The notes: generated from the sequence alone by a model not told the origin. Shown: positions 44,703 through 54,691, numbered from the stretch's first letter. The stretch: 64,000 nucleotides of DNA from Streptococcus constellatus subsp. constellatus (GCF_023167545.1 NZ_AP014647.1:992001-1056000), one strand, 5' to 3'. Numbers and translations: made by a program.

Positions 44703-45815
44703 TCATATTTTCATTCTCAATAAATTTCCGATATTTTGTGCTGTTCGGACGAGGTTTTCTTCTGCCCTATCTAAAGTAATAATTAAAGGTTCGACTTGAG
44801 AAATGATTGGAAAAGCAGCCTGAATATTCTCTACTGGGAAATCCGGTAAATCATTCCTTAGACTACCACAAATAGCAATTACAGGAATATTGATTGGCGT
44901 TCTCCTTGCTACTCCAATAGGGGCTTTACCTGACAGACTTTGCTGATCCATTCGACCTTCACCCACAATCACTAAATCAGCCTTTTTGACACGATTATCA
45001 AAATCGAGCAAGTTGAGACAAGTATCAATTCCTGATACAATTTTTCCATGTGCAAATGTCACCAGCCCTGCGGCCATACCTCCTCCAGCACCGGCACCAG
45101 CCAATGAAAAGATTGTTGGATTCGCCTGTTTATAAAACGTTGCCATAGCTTGATCTACTTGAGAAAATAACAAATCAGGCAAGCCTTTTTGACCTCCAAA
45201 AACGTATGTAGCTCCGTTTTCACCACAGAGAGGATTCATAACATCTGTCAGAATCTGAATATCCAAATTTCCTAAAATTTCAGGAACTTTATCCGCTGAA
45301 ATGCGAGCCACACGGTCTAAAGACGAACCCTTTGCTTGGAGCAAGTGATTATCCTTATCAAAAAATTTATAGCCCAATCCAGCTGCCATTCCAATTCCAC
45401 CATCATTGGTAGCCGAACCACCTACGCCAATATAAATTTGCCTCACACCTTCTTTGGCGAGATACAAAATTAACTCTCCTAATCCTCTGGTATCAAGAGT
45501 CAAAGGGTTTCTTTTTTCTGACGGGATATTCGCCAACCCAACCAAATCAGCCATTTCAAAGAGAGCTATATCGCCTTTTTGAGCATATTTCATCGTAACC
45601 GGCTCGCCGAATGGTCCGGTTACTGTCCTTTCATATTCGGATAATTTCATTGAGGCGGCTAAAGCAGCAACTGTTCCTTCACCACCATCTCCAATGGGTA
45701 GCAAGTCAAATGTTGCTTCCGGGAGCGCCTTGGAAAAACCTGCTTTTATAGCCTCTGCAACGCTTTGAGCTGATAAACTTTCTTTAAAAGAGTCCGGTGC
45801 AATTAAAATATGCAT
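44703..45815 (-). CDS. glxK: Glycerate 2-kinase
   Basis: A protein of 370 residues of the GarK/GlxK family that phosphorylates glycerate. Signatures are IAPDSFKESLSAQSVAEAI at the start, GDGGEGTVAAL, the GGSATNDGGIGMAAGLGY loop and the GIDTCLNLLDF region. It starts 4 bases after the serB stop, so the pair is an operon. Serine and glycerate metabolism share 3-phosphoglycerate, which may explain the link. Confidence 0.92.
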   Translation of the reverse strand: MHILIAPDSFKESLSAQSVAEAIKAGFSKALPEATFDLLPIGDGGEGTVAALAASMKLSEYERTVTGPFGEPVTMKYAQKGDIALFEMADLVGLANIPSEKRNPLTLDTRGLGELILYLAKEGVRQIYIGVGGSATNDGGIGMAAGLGYKFFDKDNHLLQAKGSSLDRVARISADKVPEILGNLDIQILTDVMNPLCGENGATYVFGGQKGLPDLLFSQVDQAMATFYKQANPTIFSLAGAGAGGGMAAGLVTFAHGKIVSGIDTCLNLLDFDNRVKKADLVIVGEGRMDQQSLSGKAPIGVARRTPINIPVIAICGSLRNDLPDFPVENIQAAFPIISQVEPLIITLDRAEENLVRTAQNIGNLLRMKI

Positions 45816-45818
45816 GAC

Positions 45819-46469
45819 CTAGTCCTCACTTTCTATCTTTTCTAAAAGGCTTACAACTTGATATAAGTCAGCTTGATCGATTTGATAAGGTGCTTGCTCT
45901 CTCACAATAGGCTTGGCATTAAAAGCAATCCCAATTCCTGCTGTTAATATCATTGGAAGGTCATTAGCACCATCTCCTACAGCAATGGTTTGAGCAAGAG
46001 TCAAGTTGTTTTCCTCTGCCCATTGCTTTAGCATTGCTTTTTTGACTTCTTTTGTGACAACTGTCCCTAAAACCCTACCTGTCAGCTGGCCATCTTTTAC
46101 TTCCAAGTGATTAGCTTTTACATAATCTATGTCCAACTTCGCTGCTAATTCATCTACTATTTCATGAAATCCACCTGATACAATACCAACCTTATAACCA
46201 CGCTGATGCATTTCTTCTATCAACTGTCGAGCCCCTTTAGTAAAATGAATTTTCTTAGAAACTTGTTTAAAAATGGCCTCAGGGAGTCCTTTAAGCAGGG
46301 TCACACGCTCTAGCAGAGCCGCTTCAAAATCATATTTTCCTTGCATGGCACATTTTGTAATAGCTGCAACCTGCTCACCAACTCCTACTTCAGCCCCTAG
46401 TAAATCAATTACTTCTTCTTTCACCAAAGTACTATCCACATCCATTACCAATAATCCTGTGGCTCTCAT
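45819..46469 (-). CDS. serB: Phosphoserine phosphatase
   Basis: A protein of 216 residues with HAD motif I MDVDSTLV (Asp10 and Asp12), the VGIVSGGFHEIVDE motif II, and AVGDGANDLPMI motif III. It removes phosphate from phosphoserine in the last step of serine synthesis. It lacks the N-terminal ACT domain of longer forms. A GAGGGAAT ribosome site precedes the ATG. First gene of the serB-glxK pair. Confidence 0.92.
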   Translation of the reverse strand: MRATGLLVMDVDSTLVKEEVIDLLGAEVGVGEQVAAITKCAMQGKYDFEAALLERVTLLKGLPEAIFKQVSKKIHFTKGARQLIEEMHQRGYKVGIVSGGFHEIVDELAAKLDIDYVKANHLEVKDGQLTGRVLGTVVTKEVKKAMLKQWAEENNLTLAQTIAVGDGANDLPMILTAGIGIAFNAKPIVREQAPYQIDQADLYQVVSLLEKIESED

Positions 46470-46530
46470 ATTATTCCCTCATACATTTTTGAATATATAA
46501 AAATTTGCTTGACAAAACAAACTACAATAT

Positions 46531-46577
46531 AAAGTAAAAAATCTCTGCCTATATAATAAACAGAGATTTTTTACTTT
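46531..46577. terminator. Terminator below glmM
   Basis: A perfect 17-bp inverted repeat (46531-46547 against 46561-46577) with A/T borders. The right arm overlaps the glmM stop, so it ends the cdaA-cdaR-glmM transcript and insulates serB. Confidence 0.88.
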
Positions 46578-47928
46578 ATTCAATACCAATTTCAGCGCGT
46601 ACAATATCTGCAATTGTATTAACGTAATAATCGACTTCCTCATGACTTGGTGCTTCCGCCATGACTCGTAAAAGAGGCTCTGTTCCGCTTGGACGAACAA
46701 GAATGCGACCATTTCCAGCCATTTCTTCTTCCATTTTTTCAATCACAGCTTTAATAGCAGGAACTTCCACGGCCTTGTCCTTCATAGTATTTTCAACACG
46801 GATATTAACCAATTTTTGCGGATAAATAGTCACTTCTGAAGCTAATTCAGATAAAGTTTTACCTGTTTCTCTCATTACTTTTGTCAATTGAACGGCTGTC
46901 AGCTGACCGTCACCCGTCGTATTATAATCCATGATAATGACATGCCCTGATTGCTCACCACCAAGATTGTAACCCGATTTGCGCATTTCTTCTACGACAT
47001 AACGGTCACCAACAGCTGTAATCACTTTATTAATACCTTCACGATCCAAAGCTTTATGGAAACCTAGGTTTGACATAACAGTTGTTACGATTGTATTTTG
47101 GGCTAGTAAACCTTTTCCAGAGAGATATTTCCCAATGATGTACATGATTTTATCACCATCAACAATCTCACCATTTTCATCTACCGCAATCAAGCGATCA
47201 CTATCTCCATCAAATGCCAAACCAAGTGCTGAGCCTGATTCACGAACTGTTTCTTGCAATTTTTCAGGATGTGTAGAACCTACATTTAAATTGATATTCA
47301 ACCCATCTGGATTTTCTCCGATGACTGTCAATCTAGCTCCCAAATCGGCAAACACCTGGCGAGCACTTGTTGAAGCGGCACCGTTCGCTGTATCCAGAGC
47401 AACTTTCATTCCGTCTAAATCAAGACCAGTCGATACGAGATACTGCTGATATTTGCGTAGCCCTTCTGGATAATCCATCAGGGTCCCTAATCCTTCCGCA
47501 CTTGGACGTGGTAAATTGTCTTCTTTAGCATCAAGAAGTGCTTCAATTTCTAACTCGCGATCATCATCTAGCTTATAACCATCTCCGCCGAAAAATTTAA
47601 TACCGTTGTCAAGTGCAGGATTATGGCTAGCTGAAATCATGACCCCAGCACTTGCTTTTTCTGACTTCACCAGATAAGCCACACCTGGTGTTGCGATAAC
47701 CCCAAGCTTGTAAACACGGATTCCAACCGATAAAAGTCCTGCTATTAATGCACTTTCCAGCATTTCTCCTGAAATACGTGTGTCACGTCCTACAAAGACG
47801 CGCGGCACATCTTTCTCATGTTGGCTCAATACATAGCCACCAAATCGCCCTAATTTAAACGCCAATTCTGGCGTTAATTCCACATTTGCTTCTCCACGAA
47901 CTCCGTCCGTTCCGAAATATTTTCCCAT
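46576..47928 (-). CDS. glmM: Phosphoglucosamine mutase
   Basis: A protein of 450 residues, the standard GlmM length. It converts glucosamine-6-phosphate to glucosamine-1-phosphate for UDP-GlcNAc. Motifs are [12 protein letters not shown], the catalytic phosphoserine loop [15 protein letters not shown], metal loop FDGDSDR, GGEQSGH and [11 protein letters not shown]. It is the third gene of the conserved cdaA-cdaR-glmM operon, in which GlmM also restrains CdaA activity in studied species. Confidence 0.97.
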   Translation of the reverse strand: MGKYFGTDGVRGEANVELTPELAFKLGRFGGYVLSQHEKDVPRVFVGRDTRISGEMLESALIAGLLSVGIRVYKLGVIATPGVAYLVKSEKASAGVMISASHNPALDNGIKFFGGDGYKLDDDRELEIEALLDAKEDNLPRPSAEGLGTLMDYPEGLRKYQQYLVSTGLDLDGMKVALDTANGAASTSARQVFADLGARLTVIGENPDGLNINLNVGSTHPEKLQETVRESGSALGLAFDGDSDRLIAVDENGEIVDGDKIMYIIGKYLSGKGLLAQNTIVTTVMSNLGFHKALDREGINKVITAVGDRYVVEEMRKSGYNLGGEQSGHVIIMDYNTTGDGQLTAVQLTKVMRETGKTLSELASEVTIYPQKLVNIRVENTMKDKAVEVPAIKAVIEKMEEEMAGNGRILVRPSGTEPLLRVMAEAPSHEEVDYYVNTIADIVRAEIGIE

Positions 47929-47952
47929 TTTTTTAAAATCCTTTCAATACTT

Positions 47953-48681
47953 TTATTTGGATGAGCTCGTCGAACTTGAAGACGAGCTTGATGATTTTAC
48001 TGTAATTTTTATCGTTGTCTCATAAGGGGTAATCACACTCGGCAATACTGTTCCGCTAGCATCAACCGCTTGCAAAGGCACAGTTCCGGTATAATTGTTC
48101 GAAATTTTTTCACTTGTGGGAAGAGCTGCTTCTACATGATCAACTTTTTCTAAAGTATCTTCATCACTTGTGACTGTTACTTTATTATCAGCAATACTTA
48201 CCCGATCAACCGTTGAACCATCTGCCAACTGAGCAGAACTAATCGTTGTTTTAACTTCAAATGTTTTACTTGCCTTCTTACCGATCTTCACCGTAATCTT
48301 AGCCGGTGTAACAGTCGCAGTCAACCCACTTGGTAAATTTTTAATAGCTAAAGGTACCTCTCTTGTTCCTTCCGTAGCTTTTGTTAAATCCGCTACAACT
48401 TTAAACTTTCGAGTACTTTCTTGCATCTCACTAGCAAGTGTCACACGATTGGAACCCGTTAACACTACTGATACTTCGGACGCAAAACCACTAATAAAAT
48501 ACTTTTCACTATTGTATTTAATATCAATTGGGACACTAGGCAAGGCATTCGTGTACGTTTCAGACGTAGTTTGTCTAGCACTTGAGTTATTTTGGTAATT
48601 TGTCGTTGTTGCATAAATAAATAAAACAGCAGCAAAAAAGATGGAAGAAACGATATACCAAATCTGCTTACGATTTTTCAT
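47953..48681 (-). CDS. cdaR: CdaR (YbbR-domain regulator of CdaA)
   Basis: A protein of 242 residues. One N-terminal membrane helix (about 8-25) is followed by two YbbR domains (about 45-130 and 135-225) and a Ser-rich tail. CdaR sits outside the membrane and modulates the diadenylate cyclase CdaA. Bacillus CdaR has more YbbR repeats; the short form is usual in streptococci. The start lies inside the 3' end of cdaA (14-base overlap). Confidence 0.92.
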   Translation of the reverse strand: MKNRKQIWYIVSSIFFAAVLFIYATTTNYQNNSSARQTTSETYTNALPSVPIDIKYNSEKYFISGFASEVSVVLTGSNRVTLASEMQESTRKFKVVADLTKATEGTREVPLAIKNLPSGLTATVTPAKITVKIGKKASKTFEVKTTISSAQLADGSTVDRVSIADNKVTVTSDEDTLEKVDHVEAALPTSEKISNNYTGTVPLQAVDASGTVLPSVITPYETTIKITVKSSSSSSSSTSSSK

Positions 48682-49525
48682 GTTTCCAACCTCCTAGCAC
48701 ACGATTTTTAAATGGTGATTTTGGTTGTTCATCTGAAATCAGCACTTTCCGCAATTCTGCTTCAAATTCTTCTAAGGTCAGATCGTGTTTAAAAACTCCG
48801 TTATGTGTGATTGAAATACCTCCCGTTTCCTCCGAAACTACAAAAGTAAGGGCATCTGACACTTCTGAAAGACCGATTGCAGCACGGTGGCGCGTTCCAA
48901 ATTCCTTAGAAATTCCTGTGTTTTCTGTAAGCGGAAGATAAGCACAAGAAACGGCTATTTTATTATCTCTTACAATAACAGCTCCGTCATGCAACGGTGT
49001 ATTCGGAATGAAAATATTGATTAACAACTCACCTGACACATCAGCATCCAAAGGAATCCCTGTTGCGATATATTCTTGTAAGGTTCTGCTTCCTTGGATA
49101 GCAACGAGAGCCCCAATTTTCCGAGGACTCATATAATTCACTGCTTTGACAAATGCCTGCACCATTTTTTCCTCTGAGCTAATCGGTGCTGTCGAAAACA
49201 AATCTGTTGCACGCCCCAGCCTTTCCAGACCTGTACGAATCTCAGGTGTAAAAATCACAACAGCCGCAATAACTCCATAGGTAATGACTTGATTGATTAA
49301 CCAAGAAACCGTTGTTAAACCAATTGCATTGGCAAGAATCTGAGCCAGTACAAAAATCAAAACCCCTCGAACGAGAATCATAATCTTAGTGCCAGCGATT
49401 GCTTTTGTAAAATAAAATAAAATCCAAGCAACCAGTGCAATATCGATGATATTGATGACAATACTCCAAGGACTAGAAAATAAACTAGACCAATATTGGA
49501 GATTGGACAATTGCTGAAAATTCAT
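48668..49525 (-). CDS. cdaA: Diadenylate cyclase CdaA
   Basis: A protein of 285 residues. Three N-terminal membrane helices (about 20-95) precede the DAC domain, which makes cyclic-di-AMP from two ATP. The catalytic DGA (PLHDGAVIV) and RHR (FGTRHRAAIG) motifs are intact. It is the first gene of cdaA-cdaR-glmM, divergent from murT. Cyclic-di-AMP controls potassium and osmolyte balance and wall metabolism. Confidence 0.97.
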   Translation of the reverse strand: MNFQQLSNLQYWSSLFSSPWSIVINIIDIALVAWILFYFTKAIAGTKIMILVRGVLIFVLAQILANAIGLTTVSWLINQVITYGVIAAVVIFTPEIRTGLERLGRATDLFSTAPISSEEKMVQAFVKAVNYMSPRKIGALVAIQGSRTLQEYIATGIPLDADVSGELLINIFIPNTPLHDGAVIVRDNKIAVSCAYLPLTENTGISKEFGTRHRAAIGLSEVSDALTFVVSEETGGISITHNGVFKHDLTLEEFEAELRKVLISDEQPKSPFKNRVLGGWKHEKS

Positions 49526-49618
49526 TTCCAGTGTCCTCTCTTTCTCAACCTAAAAACATTCTTAATTATTATATCACTTTTCAAGATATTTTTCTGTAAC
49601 CTTCTTTACTTTTTATGA

Positions 49619-49632
49619 TAAAATATTTCTTA
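49619..49632 (+). promoter_or_regulatory. Extended -10 almost abutting the murT start
   Basis: TGATAAAAT (TAAAAT at 49619-49624) ends 7 bases before the murT ATG at 49632, with no ribosome site between. Normal spacing places the transcript start at or next to the A of the ATG, so the mRNA is predicted to be leaderless or nearly so. Confidence 0.5.
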
Positions 49633-50975
49633 TGAAGATAAATACATTATTTGGCAAACTTGCAGGGAAATCCTCCCACTTTGTTTTAAGTAAATTGGGG
49701 CGCGGATCGACCTTACCCGGAAAGCTTGCTCTAAAATTTGACAACGACATTTTAAATACACTAGCTCGTGATTACGAAGTGGTGGTGATTACAGGGACAA
49801 ATGGTAAAACTCTGACCACTGCTCTTACAGTTGGAATCCTCAAAGAGGCTTTTGGCGAGGTTGTGACCAATCCCAGCGGAGCCAATATGATTAGTGGAAT
49901 TGCGACAACTTTCTTGACTGCAAAAAAAGGGAAATCTGGCAAAAATATCGCTGTGCTGGAAATTGATGAAGCTAGCCTCTCCCACATCTGTGATTATATC
50001 AGACCGAGCCTTTTCGTCTTTACCAATATTTTCCGTGACCAGATGGACCGCTATGGTGAGATCTACACGACCTACCAGATGATTCTGGATGCAGCGGCCA
50101 AGGTACCTGAAGCTACTGTACTGATGAATGGTGATAGCCCACTCTTTAACTCGGTCAGCTTGAAAAATCCTGTCCGCTACTATGGATTTGACACCAAAAA
50201 AGGGCAAGCTGAGTTAGCTCATTATAATACCGAGGGCATCCTCTGTCCCACGTGTCAGCATATTTTAAAATACAAGCTCAATACTTATGCCAATCTAGGC
50301 GATTATATTTGCGAGCACTGCGATTTTAAACGTCCTGAATTAGACTATAAACTGACCCAATTGACTAGCCTCCAACACAACAGTTCAGAATTTGTCATTG
50401 ACGGTCAAAGTTACCACATCAACATTGGTGGTCTTTACAATATCTACAACGCTTTAGCTGCAGTTTCTGTTGCTCAGTTCTTTGGAGTTGAATCGGCTAC
50501 TACCAAGGCTGGTTTTGACAAAAGTAGAGCCGTTTTCGGACGTCAGGAAACTTTCAAAATTGGCGACAAAGAATGCACGCTAGTTCTGATTAAAAATCCC
50601 GTTGGAACTACGCAAGCTCTAGAAATGATCAAGCTTGCTCCTTATTCATTCAGTTTGTCAGTTCTCCTCAACGCCAACTACGCAGACGGCATTGATACTA
50701 GCTGGATTTGGGACGCTGATTTTGAGAAAATTTTAGACATGGATATCTCGCATATCATTGCTGGTGGTGTTCGTCATTCTGAAATTGCTCGGCGCTTGCG
50801 AGTTACTGGTTATGATGCCAAGCGAATCAATGAAGTAGCTAGTTTGAGTCAAGTCTTTGAAGAAATTAAACATCAAAAAACCAGACATGCCTATATCTTA
50901 GCAACCTACACCGCCATGTTAGAATTTCGTGAATTACTTGCTTCTCATCAGGTTGTCAGAAAGGAGATGAACTAA
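49632..50975 (+). CDS. murT: Lipid II isoglutaminyl synthase subunit MurT
   Basis: A protein of 447 residues. A Mur-ligase ATPase core ([38 protein letters not shown]) carries an inserted zinc ribbon with two Cys pairs (CPTC and CEHC, about residues 205-235). A C-terminal DUF1727 domain follows ([15 protein letters not shown]). With GatD it amidates the glutamate of lipid II to isoglutamine, needed for cross-linking in streptococci. The stop and the gatD start overlap (ATGG/TAATGG). No ribosome site is seen before its ATG. Confidence 0.96.
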   Translation: MKINTLFGKLAGKSSHFVLSKLGRGSTLPGKLALKFDNDILNTLARDYEVVVITGTNGKTLTTALTVGILKEAFGEVVTNPSGANMISGIATTFLTAKKGKSGKNIAVLEIDEASLSHICDYIRPSLFVFTNIFRDQMDRYGEIYTTYQMILDAAAKVPEATVLMNGDSPLFNSVSLKNPVRYYGFDTKKGQAELAHYNTEGILCPTCQHILKYKLNTYANLGDYICEHCDFKRPELDYKLTQLTSLQHNSSEFVIDGQSYHINIGGLYNIYNALAAVSVAQFFGVESATTKAGFDKSRAVFGRQETFKIGDKECTLVLIKNPVGTTQALEMIKLAPYSFSLSVLLNANYADGIDTSWIWDADFEKILDMDISHIIAGGVRHSEIARRLRVTGYDAKRINEVASLSQVFEEIKHQKTRHAYILATYTAMLEFRELLASHQVVRKEMN

Positions 50976-51760
50976 TGGTTTATACATCCCTTACTTCTCC
51001 CGAAAATCGGGATTATACTTATTATTTAAAAATTGCCCATCTCTATGGCAATCTCATGAATACCTATGGTGATAATGGTAATATTCTCATGCTCAAATAT
51101 GTAGCTGAAAAGCTAGGCGCTCGCGTTCAGATTGATATTGTATCACTTGAAGATGAGTTTGATAATGATTACTATGATTTGGCATTTTTCGGCGGAGGGC
51201 AAGATTACGAGCAGACCATTGTGGCACGAGACCTGCCAACAAAAAAAGAGAGTTTGGAAGAATTTATCAATCATGACGGCGTGGTGTTAGCTATCTGTGG
51301 TGGCTTTCAGCTTCTAGGGCAATATTACATCGAAGCTTCTGGTCGGCGGATTGAGGGACTTGGAATTATGGGCCATTATACTCTCAATCAAAAAAATAAC
51401 CGCTACATCGGCGACATTAAGATTCATAACGAAGAATTCAATGAGACCTACTACGGCTTTGAAAATCACCAAGGACGGACCTTCCTCTCCGATGATGAAA
51501 AACCACTGGGCAAAGTCGTCTATGGAAATGGCAACAATCAAGAAGACGGCAATGAGGGCGTCCACTATAAGAATGTCTTTGGCTCCTACTTCCACGGTCC
51601 CATCTTGTCCCGCAATGCGAACTTGGCCTACCGTCTGGTGACCACCGCTCTGAAAAACAAATATGGCTCAGATATTGAACTAGCCGCTTATGAAGATATC
51701 CTAGCCCAAGAAATCCCAGAAGAATATGGAGATGTCAAAAGCAAGGCAGAGTTTGAATAG
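50975..51760 (+). CDS. gatD: Lipid II isoglutaminyl synthase glutaminase subunit GatD
   Basis: A protein of 261 residues with a class I-type glutamine amidotransferase fold. The nucleophile loop is [12 protein letters not shown] (catalytic Cys) and the histidine is in GSYFHGPIL. It supplies ammonia to MurT. The gene begins within the murT stop, so the two subunits are translationally coupled. Confidence 0.96.
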   Translation: MVYTSLTSPENRDYTYYLKIAHLYGNLMNTYGDNGNILMLKYVAEKLGARVQIDIVSLEDEFDNDYYDLAFFGGGQDYEQTIVARDLPTKKESLEEFINHDGVVLAICGGFQLLGQYYIEASGRRIEGLGIMGHYTLNQKNNRYIGDIKIHNEEFNETYYGFENHQGRTFLSDDEKPLGKVVYGNGNNQEDGNEGVHYKNVFGSYFHGPILSRNANLAYRLVTTALKNKYGSDIELAAYEDILAQEIPEEYGDVKSKAEFE

Positions 51761-51777
51761 ATAATAGGAGAATCACT

Positions 51778-52035
51778 ATGAAAGAAAAATTACACTATAT
51801 CCTGCTTTTAATTACCATTTTATTGGTGGCCAGTATTTCCTTGGCCAATATGCAGAGTGTCAATGTTAGCTTTATCCTATTTAGCTTCAAACTGCCCTTA
51901 ATCATCTTGATTTTGGTCTCAGTGCTCCTAGGCTCTGTCACGACCTTTCTCATCAGCATGCTAAAAAACTTCTCGCTGAAGAAAGAGCTTAAGAAAACCA
52001 AAGAAGCACTTAAAAATTCCCATACAGAAAACTAG
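51778..52035 (+). CDS. LapA/DUF1049-domain small membrane protein
   Basis: A protein of 85 residues with two membrane helices (about 7-27 and 37-60) and a charged helical tail (LKKELKKTKEALKNSHTEN). It resembles the lipopolysaccharide-assembly-protein-A domain family (DUF1049), which in Gram-positives has no known role. It lies 17 bases below gatD, behind AATAGGAGAATC, and ends at a strong terminator. Confidence 0.8.
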   Translation: MKEKLHYILLLITILLVASISLANMQSVNVSFILFSFKLPLIILILVSVLLGSVTTFLISMLKNFSLKKELKKTKEALKNSHTEN

Positions 52036-52063
52036 GCTGGAATCACTCCAGCCTAGTTTTTTT
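52031..52063 (+). terminator. Terminator of the murT-gatD-lapA operon
   Basis: ACTAGGCTGGA (52031-52041) pairs with TCCAGCCTAGT (52047-52057) over five bases, followed by seven T. It overlaps the stop codons of both the LapA-like gene and the leftward MFS remnant. Confidence 0.92.
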
Positions 52064-52262
52064 GTATTCTCTTTTGACAGATATAGGAAAGAAAAGCCAG
52101 TCCCATCACACCCAGACCAATCAAAAGAAAGGAAAGGGTGTGGACACTCGGCAGGAGAATCATCAGAAAAGTCGCAGGAGGCATGAAAAGAATTGCCAGC
52201 GTGTAGATCGTTGAGAAAACTCGGCCAACCGCTCTTTCAAAACTACCTTCCAGCCCCTTTGT
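52053..52262 (-). pseudogene. C-terminal remnant of an MFS-type permease
   Basis: Read leftward, an open frame without a start ends at TAG (complement of 52053-52055). It encodes about 68 residues beginning KGLEGSFERAVGRVF, then two hydrophobic segments (STIYTLAILFMPPATFLMIL and TLSFLLIGLGVMGLAFLSY) and a basic tail (CQKRIQKN). This is the last two helices of a 12-helix major facilitator protein. The rest of the gene is absent, and the homology stops where the second 41-bp array begins. Confidence 0.7.
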
Positions 52263-52264
52263 TC

Positions 52265-52715
52265 GGATTCTACTTTCGGACGAGCCTCATTTCGTCAAAA
52301 TCTTATCGGCTGAAAATCGGAAAAGGCAAATTCCACAAAAAGAACTCGTCCGAAAATAGAAAGTTCGGGATTTGCTCTCAGACTAACCGTCCGAAAATCT
52401 GACAGAGTCATTTTGCTCCAAAATAGCTTTTCAGAAAATCTGACGGGCTGACTTTTCTTTAAAAGAACCTAGTTTGCATGAAGAATGCTTTCTTTTCCTC
52501 GAAAAAATCTCAGAACATATGTAAAAGTTCGCCTTTTGCTCTCAGGGAAACAATTCTTCATGAAGGATTTATCTTTTTGTCACAGAATCAGAGATTTCAC
52601 ATATAAAAATTCGGGTTTTGCTCTTTTAGGACTGATTTCACATGTGAAATTAAGTATTTTGATCTCTGGGAAGCTCATTTCTCACAGAAACTAGGCATTC
52701 TTACACAGGTTCTTT
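52265..52715. repeat. Second degenerate tandem array with a 41-bp period (array 2)
   Basis: Units lie at 52265, 52306, 52347, 52388, 52429, 52470, 52511, 52552, 52593, 52634 and 52675, 41 bases apart. CGTCCGAAAAT recurs at 52347 and 52388. AGTTCGGG/CC-TTTGCTCT recurs at 52362, 52526 and 52608 (spacings 164 and 82, multiples of 41). Several units hold a dyad near unit position 9: TTTCACATGTGAAA (52634 unit), CTTCATGAAG (52552), ACATATGT (52511). Tails such as TCTCTGGGAAGC resemble those of array 1 (TCTAGGGAAGCC). No ORF of note. Function unknown. Confidence 0.75.
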
Positions 52716-52722
52716 TTCCTTC

Positions 52723-54618
52723 TCACACCTTCTCCGCCAGTTCTTCCCATTCTAGCATGGCTTCTTCTTGGGCGGCGGTCAACTGGTCGATTTGCTGCTG
52801 GCTCTCCATGAGTTCACTGGCATCATTAGTAGCCTGCATAGCTTCCTGAAGCTGACTGATCTGACTATCCAAGTCCTCGATTTGCGCTTCCAATTGCTCT
52901 AGGCGACGGGCCAGCCGGCGCTGTTCTTTCTGGTTTTCCTTTTGGAGCTGATAGTCATTGGCAGGGGCAGGTTTGTCAGGACTAGCCTGCTCTGACTCCT
53001 CACGCAAGGCTTCCTGCTCTGCCTTTTTCTCCAGATAGTAGTCATAATCACCCAGATAAAGGGTGGAGCCTGTCTCAGAAAGCTCGATGATCTGGGTGGC
53101 CACGCGATTGATAAAGTAACGGTCGTGGCTGACAAAGAGTAGGGTGCCGTCAAAGTCAATCAGGGCATTTTCCAGCACTTCCTTGCTGTCAATGTCCAGG
53201 TGGTTGGTCGGCTCGTCTAGGATGAGGAAGTTGTTGTTTTCCATTGACAACTTTGCTAGAATCAGCCGCGCCCGCTCTCCACCCGATAGCATGCCGATCG
53301 ACTTCTTGACATCATCACCCGAGAAGAGGAAAGCGCCTAAGCGATTGCGAATCTCGACCTCTGGCGTCAGCTTGAAGTCATTCCATAGCTCATCGAGAAC
53401 CGTATTGCTGGGAGTCAGTTTGCTCTGAGTCTGGTCATAGTAGCCCACTTCCACATTAGCCCCCAACTGCTCCTTGCCTCTGATGAAGGGCACTTGACCG
53501 ATTAGTGATTTAATCAAGGTCGTCTTCCCAATCCCATTTGGCCCGACAATAGCTACCGCATTGAACTTGCGAATGTCAAGGTTAATCGGCTCTGACAGGA
53601 CTTCCTTTCCGTAGCCAATAGCTGCGTCTTCCAAGGTCAGCACAACATTGCCCGAAACCTTATCAGATCTGAAGGTCATATTAGCCGAGCGGCCGCCGGT
53701 TTCTGGTCTGTCCAAACGCTCCATCTTTTCCAGCTGCTTACGGCGAGACTGAGCCCGCTTGGTAGTAGAGGCCCGAACTAGATTGCGATTGACAAAGTCC
53801 TCTAGCGCAGCAATTTCTTTCTGTTGCTTTTCGTAATTCTTAGCTTCAGTGGCTAACTTCTGCTCCTTTTGGACCACAAAACTGGAGTAATTGCCTACAT
53901 AGCGATCCAAGGAATGCTTGGTCAAATCCAGCATGATAGTCGCAACCTTGTCTAGGAAATAGCGGTCATGACTAACGATGATCAAGGCACCGCTGTAGTT
54001 GATTAAGTAATTCTCCAACCAGGCAATGGTTTCGATATCCAAGTGGTTGGTCGGCTCGTCCAAGACCAGCAGTTCTGGCTTCTCCAACAGCATCTTAGCC
54101 AGAGCCAGACGGGTGTTCTGCCCGCCTGACAGCTCAGAAATCTTCATCTGCCACATGGACTGGTCAAACTTGAAGCCATTCAAAATAGCTCGAATATCAG
54201 CTTCATAGGTAAAACCACCCTTTTGTCGAAATTCCTCTGACAGCTGGTCATACTGGGTCATGAGAGCCGTCAGCTCTTCCCCTGACAATTCTCCCATTTG
54301 CAGCTCCATCTGCCGCAACCTCTTCTCTTGCTGACGCAGACTATCAAAGACCAGCAGCATCTCGTCGTAGATAGTATTCTCCGACTCAAAGCGGCTGTCC
54401 TGAGCCAGATAGGACAGGGAAAGATCTCGTTTTTTATTAATCTGACCAGAAGTAGGCTCTTCCTCGCCCACCAAAATCTTGAGCAGGGTTGACTTCCCAG
54501 CTCCATTTTTACCAACGAGGGCAATCCGATCACCCTCATCCACCTGCAGGTTAATATTGTTAAAAAGAAGCTCCCCTGCAAAAGAGCGTTCAATCTTATT
54601 TGCTTGTAAAATAATCAT
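52723..54618 (-). CDS. ABC-F family ATPase (Uup-like)
   Basis: A protein of 631 residues with two ATPase domains and no membrane part. Domain 1 has GKNGAGKSTLLKIL and LSGGQNTRLALAKML. Domain 2 has GPNGIGKTTLIKSL and LSGGERARLILAKL. They are joined by a linker of about 80 residues (the P-site interaction motif region), and a C-terminal coiled coil rich in Gln and Glu (about 550-631) follows. ABC-F proteins bind the ribosomal E site and rescue or regulate translation; some give antibiotic resistance. The coiled-coil tail places it near Uup/YfmR rather than a known resistance type. Confidence 0.93.
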   Translation of the reverse strand: MIILQANKIERSFAGELLFNNINLQVDEGDRIALVGKNGAGKSTLLKILVGEEEPTSGQINKKRDLSLSYLAQDSRFESENTIYDEMLLVFDSLRQQEKRLRQMELQMGELSGEELTALMTQYDQLSEEFRQKGGFTYEADIRAILNGFKFDQSMWQMKISELSGGQNTRLALAKMLLEKPELLVLDEPTNHLDIETIAWLENYLINYSGALIIVSHDRYFLDKVATIMLDLTKHSLDRYVGNYSSFVVQKEQKLATEAKNYEKQQKEIAALEDFVNRNLVRASTTKRAQSRRKQLEKMERLDRPETGGRSANMTFRSDKVSGNVVLTLEDAAIGYGKEVLSEPINLDIRKFNAVAIVGPNGIGKTTLIKSLIGQVPFIRGKEQLGANVEVGYYDQTQSKLTPSNTVLDELWNDFKLTPEVEIRNRLGAFLFSGDDVKKSIGMLSGGERARLILAKLSMENNNFLILDEPTNHLDIDSKEVLENALIDFDGTLLFVSHDRYFINRVATQIIELSETGSTLYLGDYDYYLEKKAEQEALREESEQASPDKPAPANDYQLQKENQKEQRRLARRLEQLEAQIEDLDSQISQLQEAMQATNDASELMESQQQIDQLTAAQEEAMLEWEELAEKV

Positions 54619-54691
54619 AAACCTATTATAGCAAATTCATGGCTCAACTACCATTCTAGAAAATAAAAATACGGTCAAGATAAACCGCATT

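Noticed and set aside
44512..44706. Leftward 64-codon ORF upstream of EbsA
   Set aside because: Composition is Phe/Ile-rich as expected of AT-rich intergenic sequence, it overlaps the EbsA ribosome site and start, and no ribosome site of its own is seen.
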